The notes under the pieces: model-generated
What the model was told of the DNA's origin: nothing
What the model saw: only the letters and a program-made list of their open reading frames with translations
Database searches by the model: none
DNA from: CAZCZZ01 sp964503335
Lineage (GTDB): Bacteria; Verrucomicrobiota; Kiritimatiellia; CAIVKH01
Assembly (NCBI GenBank): GCA_964503335.1
Contig: CAZCZZ010000008.1
Coordinates: 26,882 to 90,881, forward strand
Direction of reading: 5' to 3'
Length of the DNA stretch: 64,000 nt
In this document: positions 15,914 through 24,038 of the stretch, one piece after another
How the letters are laid out: each line of letters opens with the position of its first letter
How positions within the stretch are numbered: position 1 is the stretch's first letter
Made by a program: the position numbers and the translations under genes

Positions 15914-18460
15914 ATGACGAAGTGGCAATCATCGCGGTCGGTTTTGAAGAGCAAGGCCATCCTGGTCTTGGCCGGGTTTGCTTGCCTTCTTGCCCCTTTG
16001 GTGGTGGCCGCGCCACCGCTTGAAGATCGTGATCCTGCGTTTGTCGCGGGGCGCGCTGCGCTGGAGGACGGGCTTTACGACCTCGCGCAGAAGAAGTTTG
16101 AGGAGTTCATCCGCAAGTCGTACTTCCGCGGCAAGAGAGCCCTTGGTGCGCTCTATCTTGTCCAAGCCCTCAGCGCGCAGGGGAAGCATGAGGAGATTGC
16201 GACGTGGCTGGCGGAGAACAAGCGGCTGACGGACGATACGGCGGTGGCGGGTGGTCTCACGTACTGGCTGGCCAAGGCGCAGTTTGATCTGGCGCGGGCC
16301 GACGAAGCGCTGCTTACGCTTGAAGGATTCGAAACGCGCTTTCCCACGGACCCTTCCCGGGCACCGGCGGAACGTTTGCGCGCGGAGATTTATCGCTCGA
16401 CGGGCCGGACCAACGAAGCGCTCGCGGCTTATGCGCGAGCGGCGTCCGTCGAATCGGACGACGCATTCGCCGTCGACAATCTGCTCGCGTGGTCGTCGCT
16501 GCTGCTCGAGGGCAAGATGAAAGACGATGCCGAGGACATCCTGCGGCGTGTGCTGAAGAACTATCCGGACACCCCGGGGTCCTTCGCGGCGAAGCTTTGG
16601 CTGGGCCAGATGCTGGTGGAGCGCAAGGATTGCGAGGAGGCGACGAAGCTGCTGGAAAGCGTTACGGCAGCGACAGAGGTTGCGCCGGACATGCGGGCGG
16701 GCGCCTTGATCGGGCTGTCTGCCTGCCACATCGCGAACTCGAATCTCGCCGAGGCGGCGTCGAACCTGCAACAGGCCGACGCCCTGGCGACGGAGGCAAA
16801 GATCCGCGTGCAATCCCGGATCGACCGCGCACGCGTGCTGCGTGACATGAATCGGACCGACGAAGCCGTGGCCTTGCTGGAAGAAACGATCCGGACCTTC
16901 ACGGGTGATCCGGGCTTGGGTCCGGCCCAGATGGACCTCGCGAAGCTGCTGCTTCAGCAGCGTCACTTCACCAAGGCGCTCGATGCCTTCCAGCGCTATC
17001 TCGAGGCGTTCACGGATCCCGAAGGGGAAGCGCAGGCATTGATCGGTCGCAGTTGGTGTCTCTGGGAGTTGGGCCGTTTCGCCGAGGCCGCGGCTTCGTT
17101 TGAACGCTCCTACGAGGTATTGAAGTCGCCGGCAGAGCGCGAGATGGCGATGAAGAAGGCCGGCGATGCCTATTTCGCCAATGGCCAGTACAAGCTTGCC
17201 CTGGAGAAGTACCGCGAGTTCCGCGAAGCGTACATGAAGAGCCCGCAGCTTCCTGAAGTCCTGTTCCAGCTCGCCGAATGCGAAGGACGCCTCGGCGAAT
17301 TCGAGAACGCGGAAGCGGGCTTTGTGCTCATCACGGACCAGTATCCGGAAAGTCCGCTTGCCGAGTCTGCCGTGTTCCGTCTTGCCGCCCTCAAGGAGCA
17401 GCAGGGCAAGTGGGATGAAGCCGCGCGGCATTACGATGATTTCATGCTGATGCACCCGAAGAGTTCGCAGTGGGTCGGGGCCTTGCTGGGTCGCGGCCAG
17501 GCACGCTACCGGGCGGGGCAGTTTGAGATGGCCTACAAGGACTTCGGAGAAGTCCTCGACATGTACCCGGCCACCGAGTGGGCCGAGCAGGCCTTCTACC
17601 TTCGCGGGTGGTGCCTCTACATGACGGGTGATACCGCGAAGGCGTTGCAGCTTTGCCGTCAATTCGTGGAGACCCTGCCGCAATCGCGGTGGGTGCCCGA
17701 CGTGCGATTCTGGCTGGCGGAGCAGCTGTTCAACGCGAAGGAATACGACAAGGCGGAGGCGGCCTTCCTGGAAATCGTGTCGCTGCATCCAGCGAGCGAG
17801 CTCGCGGACGATGCCTTCTACTGGGCGGGGCGATCCGCCATGGCTGCCAACGACTACCGGCGATCCATCACGCATTTCAACGACATGCTGAAAACGTTCA
17901 CGAACAGCTCTCGCCGGTGCGAGGCCCGGTTTGCGCAGGGCGATGCGCTGAGCGAACTCGGCGAGTTCTCGGGCGCGATCCTGGCGTTTGACGATGTGGT
18001 GAAGAGCTGCGCCGGATCGCCGATCGCGGATCGCGCGATGGGCCGCAAGGGCGACTGCCAGTACACGCTCGGCGCGGACAAGGCGGAGCGATACCAGGAA
18101 GCGCTCGCTTCCTACCAGTCCGTCCTCGACAGCCCGCTCGCGACGGCTGACGTGCGGATGCAGGGCGAGTTCAAGATGGGTCGCTGCCTGGAGAAGCTGG
18201 GGCGACGGACGGAGGCTCTGGAGCATTACATGAACGTTGTGTATAACTGGCTCCTCGAGCGGGACGCCGGGAACGAACCGGATGTGATCTGGTTTACGCG
18301 GTCCGCCTTTGGCGCCGCTGCCCTGAAGGAGAGCGAGGGGCGTTGGGACGAGGCGCTTAGGATCTACCAGCGCGTGGTAGATGCGGGTGTTCCGGCATCG
18401 CCCGATGCGCGCAACCGGATCGAGAAGATCCGCAACGAGAAGCAGCCGCGGCAGGCCTGA
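15914..18460 (+). CDS. Exported TPR-repeat protein of a Tol/TonB-type operon
   Basis: The protein is about 848 residues, with a signal peptide (KAILVLAGFACLLAPLVVA) followed almost entirely by tetratricopeptide-like helical repeats. Examples are ALDAFQRYLEAFTDPEGEAQ, LALEKYREFREAYMKSPQ and KAEAAFLEIVSLHPASELAD. The ATG at 15914 places the signal peptide correctly; the open frame starts earlier, inside the repeat. It is the first gene of an operon with ExbB/TolQ- and ExbD/TolR-like proteins. Large periplasmic TPR proteins in this position (YbgF/CpoB-like or gliding-motility AglT-like) coordinate envelope complexes. A periplasmic scaffold role is likely; the exact partner is not known. Confidence 0.88.
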   Translation: MTKWQSSRSVLKSKAILVLAGFACLLAPLVVAAPPLEDRDPAFVAGRAALEDGLYDLAQKKFEEFIRKSYFRGKRALGALYLVQALSAQGKHEEIATWLAENKRLTDDTAVAGGLTYWLAKAQFDLARADEALLTLEGFETRFPTDPSRAPAERLRAEIYRSTGRTNEALAAYARAASVESDDAFAVDNLLAWSSLLLEGKMKDDAEDILRRVLKNYPDTPGSFAAKLWLGQMLVERKDCEEATKLLESVTAATEVAPDMRAGALIGLSACHIANSNLAEAASNLQQADALATEAKIRVQSRIDRARVLRDMNRTDEAVALLEETIRTFTGDPGLGPAQMDLAKLLLQQRHFTKALDAFQRYLEAFTDPEGEAQALIGRSWCLWELGRFAEAAASFERSYEVLKSPAEREMAMKKAGDAYFANGQYKLALEKYREFREAYMKSPQLPEVLFQLAECEGRLGEFENAEAGFVLITDQYPESPLAESAVFRLAALKEQQGKWDEAARHYDDFMLMHPKSSQWVGALLGRGQARYRAGQFEMAYKDFGEVLDMYPATEWAEQAFYLRGWCLYMTGDTAKALQLCRQFVETLPQSRWVPDVRFWLAEQLFNAKEYDKAEAAFLEIVSLHPASELADDAFYWAGRSAMAANDYRRSITHFNDMLKTFTNSSRRCEARFAQGDALSELGEFSGAILAFDDVVKSCAGSPIADRAMGRKGDCQYTLGADKAERYQEALASYQSVLDSPLATADVRMQGEFKMGRCLEKLGRRTEALEHYMNVVYNWLLERDAGNEPDVIWFTRSAFGAAALKESEGRWDEALRIYQRVVDAGVPASPDARNRIEKIRNEKQPRQA

Positions 18461-18471
18461 GGAGTTGACGC

Positions 18472-19113
18472 ATGATGCATTTGATACAGCAGGGTGGCCC
18501 GATGACGCTGGTTATCATCGGGATCAGCTTCATCGCTGCCACGATTTTCTTTGAACGGGCATTCCATCTGCATCGCGCACAGATCCGGGCCGGCGATTTT
18601 CTCCAGGGCATCTTCAATATCATCGGTCGCGGCACCGGTGACGTGGGCGGCCGGCTCGTGGAAGCCATCAGTATCTGTGACGAGACGCCGGGGCCTGTTT
18701 CCCAGATGGTACGCGCCGCAATCCTCGCGCATGACCAGAGTCCCGCGCACATGCGCCAGGCCATGGAAACAGCGGGTCTGGCCGAGATACCGCGCCTGGA
18801 GAGGCATCTGGGCCTGCTGCTTTCCCTTGCGCAGGCGGCGCCCCTTTGCGGGCTGCTGGGAACCGTCCTTGGACTCATCGAAGTCCTCGGCACGATCCAC
18901 GCGAAGGCGCCGCTCATTCATGCCGGCGATCTCGGCGGCGGGATGTGGCAGGCGTTGATCTCCAGCGCCGCCGGACTCATCGTCGCGATCCCGACCTATT
19001 TCGGCTACAACCTACTTGTCAGCCGCGTGGAATCCGTGGTCCTCGAGATGGAACGCGTCTTCCCCGAAGTGCTGACCTTCTTTCGCAACCGGGAAAACGG
19101 ACAGGGCAAGTGA
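18472..19113 (+). CDS. MotA/TolQ/ExbB proton channel family protein
   Basis: The 213-residue protein has an N-terminal membrane helix (MTLVIIGISFIAATIFFERAF) and the typical two-helix MotA/TolQ/ExbB core at about 120-190 (LLLSLAQAAPLCGLLGTVLGLIEVL and ALISSAAGLIVAIPTYFGYNLLV). With the ExbD-like protein it should form the proton-driven inner-membrane motor that energises a TonB- or TolA-like protein. The gene begins 11 bases after the TPR gene (GAGGAGTTGACGC before the ATG), and its stop overlaps the next start. TolQ and ExbB cannot be separated from sequence alone. Confidence 0.92.
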   Translation: MMHLIQQGGPMTLVIIGISFIAATIFFERAFHLHRAQIRAGDFLQGIFNIIGRGTGDVGGRLVEAISICDETPGPVSQMVRAAILAHDQSPAHMRQAMETAGLAEIPRLERHLGLLLSLAQAAPLCGLLGTVLGLIEVLGTIHAKAPLIHAGDLGGGMWQALISSAAGLIVAIPTYFGYNLLVSRVESVVLEMERVFPEVLTFFRNRENGQGK

Positions 19114-19577
19114 TGGAGACCGACGAGCAGGTCCTGACGCAGCGGCTTTTCTACTTGCGCCGTCGCTACATGCCGCAACACCGCATGCTGCGCGGGATCA
19201 TCGACGCGCCGTCGTGGGTGAATGTCGTCCTGCTCGTCCTCATGTTCTTCATCCTGCAATCCGGCTTCGTGCTGCAACCGGGCATTGTTGTGGATTTGCC
19301 TGCATCGCCGATGATCGACGGCGCCCGGTATGGCAGCCTCGTGGTGACGCTCGGCAGCGAGGGCATGATCTTCTTTGACGACGAGCGCACGACGATGGAC
19401 GGGCTCGGCACGAAGATCATGCTCGCGGCAAAGGAGAATCCGGATTCCGCCCTCGTCATTGAAGCGGACGGGCGTGTCGCCCAGAGCCGGCTGGTGGAAG
19501 TGTACAACCTTGCGCTGAAGGCGGGCATTCGCAAAGTCGTGCTCGCCACGCGCATCGCGGCGCAGACCAAGCCATGA
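19113..19577 (+). CDS. ExbD/TolR family biopolymer transport protein
   Basis: The 154-residue protein has a single membrane helix (VNVVLLVLMFFILQSGFVL, about 40-58) followed by a small periplasmic domain, the standard ExbD/TolR layout. The usual conserved Asp in the helix region is not obvious: the sequence before it is APSWVNVVLL, where family members commonly have PLxDVxLxLL. The proton-carrying Asp thus seems replaced by Asn or missing. The ATG overlaps the previous stop by one base (TGATG). It pairs with the ExbB/TolQ-like protein upstream. Confidence 0.85.
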   Translation: METDEQVLTQRLFYLRRRYMPQHRMLRGIIDAPSWVNVVLLVLMFFILQSGFVLQPGIVVDLPASPMIDGARYGSLVVTLGSEGMIFFDDERTTMDGLGTKIMLAAKENPDSALVIEADGRVAQSRLVEVYNLALKAGIRKVVLATRIAAQTKP

Positions 19578-20362
19578 CAGGCTCATCACCCATCGTCGCC
19601 GGCTCCCGGCAGCCCGCAGATCGCAACCTGTGGATCGCCGTGGCGCTTGCGTTGGGTCTCCACGCGCTGTGGTTCATCCGCGTTCCGGAATTTCCACTCG
19701 CGTTGGACAAGCCTCCGGCGGCACCCGTGTTGCAGACCATGTTCTTCCATGAAGATCCGGCAGAACTTCTGGAGAGGAAGCTAAGCGAAGACGTGCGAGC
19801 GCTCCAGTCCCCGTCCATGTTCTCCCTGCCTACGCCGATGGGTTTCAGCCGGCCATTCCTGGGCGAGAGGCGGTCACTCCGGCCACCGCTCGAGGGACCG
19901 GGACAGGAGCCGTCGCCATCGGGCATGCCCTCGAACGCGCTTCCGCAGGGTTCGCTCGCGACGGACGGACACGGCACGCTGCTTCGCGGCATCGAGTGGC
20001 AGCGGGCGGGGTCCGGCCATGAATCTGAGGCTTTCCCGGCGGCACCAGCCGCGACCGGGGCGGTGCTACGGATTGCGTGGATGGACTCTGTCAAAGGCCT
20101 CCGCAATCAATCGCGTCCGGTGGAGCCTGGCTCCGTATGGGATGACCCGAAGCCGTGGGAGGCGTTGGCCTACGTTGAATTTGACGATCTCGGCAATGTG
20201 AAGCACGTGCTGCTGGAAAAGCCGACATCCTCGCCCGCGCGCAACGAGGAGATCGTGCGCGCCCTTCGCGGTTATCACTCCAAGCCGGGCGCCTTGGGCC
20301 AGTCGGGCTATGTCACGTTGCGATATGCCGGGGCGGAATCCAAGGCGAAGGAGCGGCCGTGA
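19574..20362 (+). CDS. TonB-like energy-transducing protein (divergent)
   Basis: The 262-residue protein has an N-terminal membrane helix (LWIAVALALGLHALWFI), a His inside it as in TonB, a Pro-rich middle (about 55-135), and a C-terminal segment (about 195-255: AYVEFDDLGNVKHVLLEKP then YVTLRYAG). The latter follows the TonB/TolA C-terminal pattern of two strands, a helix and a closing strand. It overlaps the ExbD-like gene by four bases (ATGA). Similarity is by topology and position, not by strong motif, so it could also be a TolA analogue. Confidence 0.7.
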   Translation: MTGSSPIVAGSRQPADRNLWIAVALALGLHALWFIRVPEFPLALDKPPAAPVLQTMFFHEDPAELLERKLSEDVRALQSPSMFSLPTPMGFSRPFLGERRSLRPPLEGPGQEPSPSGMPSNALPQGSLATDGHGTLLRGIEWQRAGSGHESEAFPAAPAATGAVLRIAWMDSVKGLRNQSRPVEPGSVWDDPKPWEALAYVEFDDLGNVKHVLLEKPTSSPARNEEIVRALRGYHSKPGALGQSGYVTLRYAGAESKAKERP

Positions 20363-20592
20363 TGCAGTACGATCCAACGCTCTGGTGGGTTGGCCCCCTG
20401 GTGTTCAACCTTGTTGTCATGATTGGCGGCTGGCTATATTACAGCAACCGCACGTCGTGGTCCGTGGACGCTGAAAGGCCCCGCCAACTCTTTCGATGCC
20501 AGGCTTGCGGGCATGTTTATGTCGTCGCCCAGGAGTATCCCATCCTGCGCTGTCCGAAGTGCGGCGTGGACAATGAGGTGGTGAAACGGTGA
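20362..20592 (+). CDS. Small membrane protein with C-terminal zinc ribbon
   Basis: This 76-residue protein has one N-terminal membrane helix (WVGPLVFNLVVMIGGWLYY) followed by a cytoplasmic zinc ribbon, CQACGHVY...CPKCG. The ATG overlaps the previous stop by one base; GTG at 20359 is an equal alternative. The hisD start overlaps its stop. Its role in this operon is unknown. It might be a membrane-tethered adaptor of the Tol/TonB-like machine. Confidence 0.75.
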   Translation: MQYDPTLWWVGPLVFNLVVMIGGWLYYSNRTSWSVDAERPRQLFRCQACGHVYVVAQEYPILRCPKCGVDNEVVKR

Positions 20593-21959
20593 GCGAGCGG
20601 AAGAAGAGTCCAGAGAGCGGCCAGATGACGCTCAGGAAAATTATGACGGAAGCCAGAACAGTTGAAGTGCGCGTCGCCAAGTGGACCACCTCCACGACCA
20701 CCGGTCCCGTTGTCGAGTTTCTCGCGAGGCCTGCGTTCCTGCCCGAAGCCGAGGCGGCGGCGGGTGAGGTCCTGCAGGATGTCCGCGAACGCGGTGACGC
20801 GGCGATCGTCGACGCGGTTGCGAAGTTCGACGGCGCCAAGCTCACGCCTGCGAAGTTTGCGGTGACGAAGGCTGAGCGCATGGCCGTGATGGAGAAGGTG
20901 GACGCCGATTTCAAGCGCGCCTCTGCCGAGGCCCTGTCCCGTATTACAAAATTCGCCAAGAACGGCCTGCGCAAGGATTGGAGCATGCTCAGTCCCAAGG
21001 GCGGGACCATGGGCGAACAGTTTACGGCCCTTGATCGCGTCGGTGCCTACATTCCGGGCGGTGCTGCGCCGCTCGCATCGACCGCGTTGATGACGGTGGC
21101 GCTCGCGAAGGTCGCGGGTGTCCTCGAGATTGTGGCCTGCACCCCGTGCGACGAGGACGGCAAAGTGAATCCGTACATCGTCTATGCCCTCGATCTCGCG
21201 GGCGCAACAGAGATTTACCGCGTCGGCGGCATCCAGGCGATCGGTGCAATGGCCTTCGGCACGAAGACGATACGTCGAGTCCAGAAGATCGTGGGCCCGG
21301 GCGGTCCGTTCGTGACCGCGGCAAAGCGCGCGGTCTACGGGCATGTCGACCTGGACATGGTAGCCGGGCCGAGCGAAGTGGCGATTCTGGCCGATGACAC
21401 CGCAAGGGCGAATCATGTCGCCGCAGATTTGCTCGCCCAAGCCGAGCACGGGACCGGACTCGAGAAAGCCCTGCTGATTACCAATTCATCCACGCTGGCC
21501 TATGCGGTCCAGGCCGAGTTGATCCGACAGATGGCGACCCTTCCCAAGCTTGAAGTCGTCAAGGATGTCCTGATGAACGGCACACTGATTGCCTTGGTGG
21601 ACAACCTCGATATCGGCATGGAGCTCTGCAACCAGTTTGCGCCGGAGCATCTTGAGATCAACGTGCGGGAGCCCCGCATGTGGCTCAAGAAGGTGCGCCG
21701 CGCAGGCGCTGTGTTTATCGGACCTTGGACCCCGGAATCGGTCGGCGACTTTGTCGCGGGCCCGAGCCATGTCCTGCCCACCGGCGGCACGGCCGCGATG
21801 TTCTCCGGTTTGACGGTCGAATCGTTCCGGCGTCGGACGAGCTACGTTTCCTACACGCGTGCGGACCTGCAGGACGTGTTGCCGGTCATCGAGAGCTTCG
21901 GACGCGTTGAAGAGCTCGAAGGGCACGCACGCTCCGCGCGGATCCGCTTCGAGAAATAG
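20589..21959 (+). CDS. hisD: Histidinol dehydrogenase
   Basis: The 456-residue protein catalyses the last two steps of histidine synthesis, the NAD-dependent oxidation of histidinol to histidine. Diagnostic motifs are IPGGAAPLASTALMT, GPSEVAILADDTA, AQAEHG and the catalytic Glu-His in FAPEHLEI, with GPSHVLPTGGTA. The GTG start overlaps the zinc-ribbon stop by four bases. ATG at 20643, with AGGAAAA before it, would give 438 residues, closer to the normal length, so the true start is open. hisC follows 17 bases later. Confidence 0.95.
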   Translation: MSERKKSPESGQMTLRKIMTEARTVEVRVAKWTTSTTTGPVVEFLARPAFLPEAEAAAGEVLQDVRERGDAAIVDAVAKFDGAKLTPAKFAVTKAERMAVMEKVDADFKRASAEALSRITKFAKNGLRKDWSMLSPKGGTMGEQFTALDRVGAYIPGGAAPLASTALMTVALAKVAGVLEIVACTPCDEDGKVNPYIVYALDLAGATEIYRVGGIQAIGAMAFGTKTIRRVQKIVGPGGPFVTAAKRAVYGHVDLDMVAGPSEVAILADDTARANHVAADLLAQAEHGTGLEKALLITNSSTLAYAVQAELIRQMATLPKLEVVKDVLMNGTLIALVDNLDIGMELCNQFAPEHLEINVREPRMWLKKVRRAGAVFIGPWTPESVGDFVAGPSHVLPTGGTAAMFSGLTVESFRRRTSYVSYTRADLQDVLPVIESFGRVEELEGHARSARIRFEK

Positions 21960-21976
21960 CCGGGCAGGGCCACGCC

Positions 21977-23011
21977 ATGATCCGCAAAGCCGTCGAGCAG
22001 CTATCCGCATACACTCCGGGCGAGCAACCGCGCGGCACGGGCGTGATCAAGCTCAACACGAACGAGAATCCCTATCCTCCGTCACCGAAGGTGGCGGGGG
22101 CCTTGAAGAACATCGATCCGGCCAAGCTTCGTCTCTATCCCGATCCCGTCTGCACATCCCTGCGGAAGAAGATCGCGACATATCACAGCTGTGGCGTCGA
22201 GCAGGTGTTCGTAGGGAACGGGTCCGACGAAGTGCTGGCGCTGGCCTTGCGGGCCTTTGTGGAGCGAAATGGCAGCGTGGGGTACTTCGATCCGTCCTAC
22301 TCGCTCTACCCCGTGCTTGCGGCCATTGAGGGCATCCGGACCGCGCCGGTGTCGCTGGCGGACGACTTCGGCTGGACGCCGCCTTCACTGGCGGACACAT
22401 CGCTCTTCTTCCTGACAAATCCAAACGCGCCGACAAGCCTCCTCTTTTCGAAGAGTGATGTGTCCGCGTTCTGCCGGTCTTATCCCGGTGTTGTGTTGAT
22501 CGATGAAGCATATGTCGATTTCGCCCCGGGCCACTGCGTCGATCTTTCGCTTCAGTTGCCCAATGTGCTTTGCGCCCGGTCGCTATCGAAGTCCTTCTCC
22601 CTGGCCGGTCTTCGCATCGGTTACGCGGTGGGGTCGGTCGGCCTGATCGAGGCGCTGTACAAGATCAAGGACTCGTACAATGTGAGCTACCTCGCCCAGG
22701 AACTGGCGTCCGCCGCGATGGAGGACATCGCATGGATGCGGGCGAACGTGGAGCGAATCCGCACGACCCGCGATCGCGTCGCCGGCGTCCTGACCGGTTG
22801 GGGCAACTTCGTGTATCCGTCGGCGACAAACTTCATTTGGGTTCGACCTGCCGGCAAACCGGCGCGCGAGATCTTTGAGTCTCTGCGATCGCGGAACATC
22901 TTTGTGCGCTACTTCCCGGGGCCACGGACTGGCAATCACATCCGCATCACGATCGGCACGGATGAGCAAATGGACGCGTTTCTGGCCGCTTGGCGAGAGG
23001 TGACAGGTTAG
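21977..23011 (+). CDS. hisC: Histidinol-phosphate aminotransferase
   Basis: The 344-residue type I fold PLP enzyme transfers an amino group from glutamate to imidazole acetol phosphate. It shows the HisC N-terminal motif KLNTNENPYPPSP, NPNAPTS, IDEAYVDF and the PLP lysine in SLSKSFSLAGLRIGY (Lys205). It follows hisD in the usual order for two linked his genes. No other his genes are nearby, so the pathway is split across the genome. Transcription is probably shared with the upstream ExbB/ExbD genes, given the chain of overlaps. Confidence 0.95.
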   Translation: MIRKAVEQLSAYTPGEQPRGTGVIKLNTNENPYPPSPKVAGALKNIDPAKLRLYPDPVCTSLRKKIATYHSCGVEQVFVGNGSDEVLALALRAFVERNGSVGYFDPSYSLYPVLAAIEGIRTAPVSLADDFGWTPPSLADTSLFFLTNPNAPTSLLFSKSDVSAFCRSYPGVVLIDEAYVDFAPGHCVDLSLQLPNVLCARSLSKSFSLAGLRIGYAVGSVGLIEALYKIKDSYNVSYLAQELASAAMEDIAWMRANVERIRTTRDRVAGVLTGWGNFVYPSATNFIWVRPAGKPAREIFESLRSRNIFVRYFPGPRTGNHIRITIGTDEQMDAFLAAWREVTG

Positions 23012-23013
23012 CC

Positions 23014-23349
23014 ATGCCGCGCTTGCCACTCATCGTTTGCATACTTGTCTTCGTGGTGGGGCAGGTTGGCGCCAGCCTCGTCTTTCGCGTGACCGCGATG
23101 AAGCAGGGATCAGACGCACTTCTTTGGTTCATCGGGGGCAACTGCCTCGGCTTCCTTTGTCCTGTCGCCCTCACGCTCGCCCTGCGGGGAGCGAATCCCA
23201 ACGTGGTTTACGCCCTCTGCTTTGGCTCGGCATTCTGCGTACTGCAGTTCGGTTCCTGGATGCTGTTTCGCGAGCCGATAACCCTGCTCCAGTGGGCGGG
23301 CATCGGTCTTGTCGCCGTCGGCATCGTCCTCCTCCAAGTCAAAGCTTAG
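23014..23349 (+). CDS. Small four-helix transporter (SMR/EamA-like)
   Basis: The 111-residue protein has four predicted membrane helices, beginning LPLIVCILVFVVGQVGASLVF and ending WAGIGLVAVGIVLLQVKA. This matches the length and topology of small multidrug resistance or half-EamA transporters. The membrane Glu typical of EmrE in helix 1 is absent, so drug export is not supported. It begins two bases after hisC and is probably the last gene of the operon. The substrate is unknown. Confidence 0.7.
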   Translation: MPRLPLIVCILVFVVGQVGASLVFRVTAMKQGSDALLWFIGGNCLGFLCPVALTLALRGANPNVVYALCFGSAFCVLQFGSWMLFREPITLLQWAGIGLVAVGIVLLQVKA

Positions 23350-23422
23350 CGCTGGGAAGGCGCACGTTGTGCGTCGCAAAGCATTCAATAGCAATAGGCT
23401 ATAGGACTATGCACAAAAGGTG

Positions 23423-23436
23423 ATAAAACGTTTTAC
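23423..23436 (+). promoter_or_regulatory. Putative LacI-family operator, perfect palindrome
   Basis: TAAAACGTTTTA at 23424-23435 is a perfect 12-bp palindrome centred on CG, the LacI/CcpA operator form. Its right half overlaps the -35 hexamer of the promoter at 23432-23460, so binding would block RNA polymerase. Related sites lie at 6502-6515 and 46549-46562. Confidence 0.65.
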
Positions 23437-23460
23437 TAATCCGCAGGAGCGACGTATATT
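23432..23460 (+). promoter_or_regulatory. Putative sigma-70 promoter for the starch-binding gene
   Basis: TTTACT (23432-23437) and TATATT (23455-23460) are separated by 17 bases, ideal for a housekeeping promoter. This gives a leader of about 50 bases before the ATG at 23516. Confidence 0.55.
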
Positions 23461-23515
23461 CTGTCTCAGTTTAAGCAATCAACCCGAACAGGGGACAAAG
23501 GGAAAAGGGAAGAAT

Positions 23516-23965
23516 ATGATCAAGAAACTGATGATGTTGGCCATGGTGGCAGCGGGCTTGATGGCCGCGCCGGTGAGCAGCAAGGGCGAGTCGATCTGGT
23601 ACAAGGGATACGGCGATCGTTGGGACTACACCAAGTACGCGACCTACCAGTACACGAATCTCAAGGTTGATTTCGGTGTCTGGCCGATGGCTTATGGTCA
23701 CACGGCTGGCGCGGTCTACACGGACGACGGATGGACGACGGTCAACTGGGGCACGGGCCAGTGGGTTGCCAATGTCGCGAACCCCTTCGGCGGCCAGGAT
23801 GAAGCCTGGAAGGTCTATCTTCTCGGCGGTAACACCTGCGGGCAGATGGGCTGTGGTTTCACGCCCTTCACGTTCGAGTTCGCGCTCTACGTGAAGAACA
23901 GCGCCAACCAGACGTTCTGGAACAACAACGGCGGATCGAACTTCCGCATCACGTTGAACCAGTAG
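23516..23965 (+). CDS. Secreted stand-alone starch-binding (CBM21/53-like) protein
   Basis: The 149-residue protein has a signal peptide (LMMLAMVAAGLMAAPVSS) and one carbohydrate-binding-like domain that ends in FWNNNGGSNFRITLN. This matches the final strands of the three modules in the amylase at 3247 (VWANNGGSNFSVKVN and others). No catalytic domain is present. A strong purine-rich site (GGGAAAAGGGAAG) precedes the ATG at 23516. The gene has its own promoter, operator and terminator, so it is a monocistronic, probably abundant, secreted protein. A role in holding starch or modulating amylase is inferred. Confidence 0.82.
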   Translation: MIKKLMMLAMVAAGLMAAPVSSKGESIWYKGYGDRWDYTKYATYQYTNLKVDFGVWPMAYGHTAGAVYTDDGWTTVNWGTGQWVANVANPFGGQDEAWKVYLLGGNTCGQMGCGFTPFTFEFALYVKNSANQTFWNNNGGSNFRITLNQ

Positions 23966-23987
23966 TTCGATAGGACAGCATTCAAGT

Positions 23988-24025
23988 AGCGGCTTCCGGC
24001 TTCGGCTGGAAGCCGCTATCTTTTT
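23988..24025 (+). terminator. Rho-independent terminator
   Basis: A perfect ten-base stem (AGCGGCTTCC with GGAAGCCGCT) around a ten-base loop is followed by ATCTTTTT. It ends the starch-binding transcript. Confidence 0.9.
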
Positions 24026-24038
24026 GTGTGGAGGTCTC

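Noticed and set aside
15929..18226. 765-codon open frame antisense to the TPR gene
   Set aside because: It mirrors the TPR gene in a GC-rich genome where antisense frames stay open. It has no signal, domain or ribosome site, and its translation is low-complexity Arg/His/Leu.
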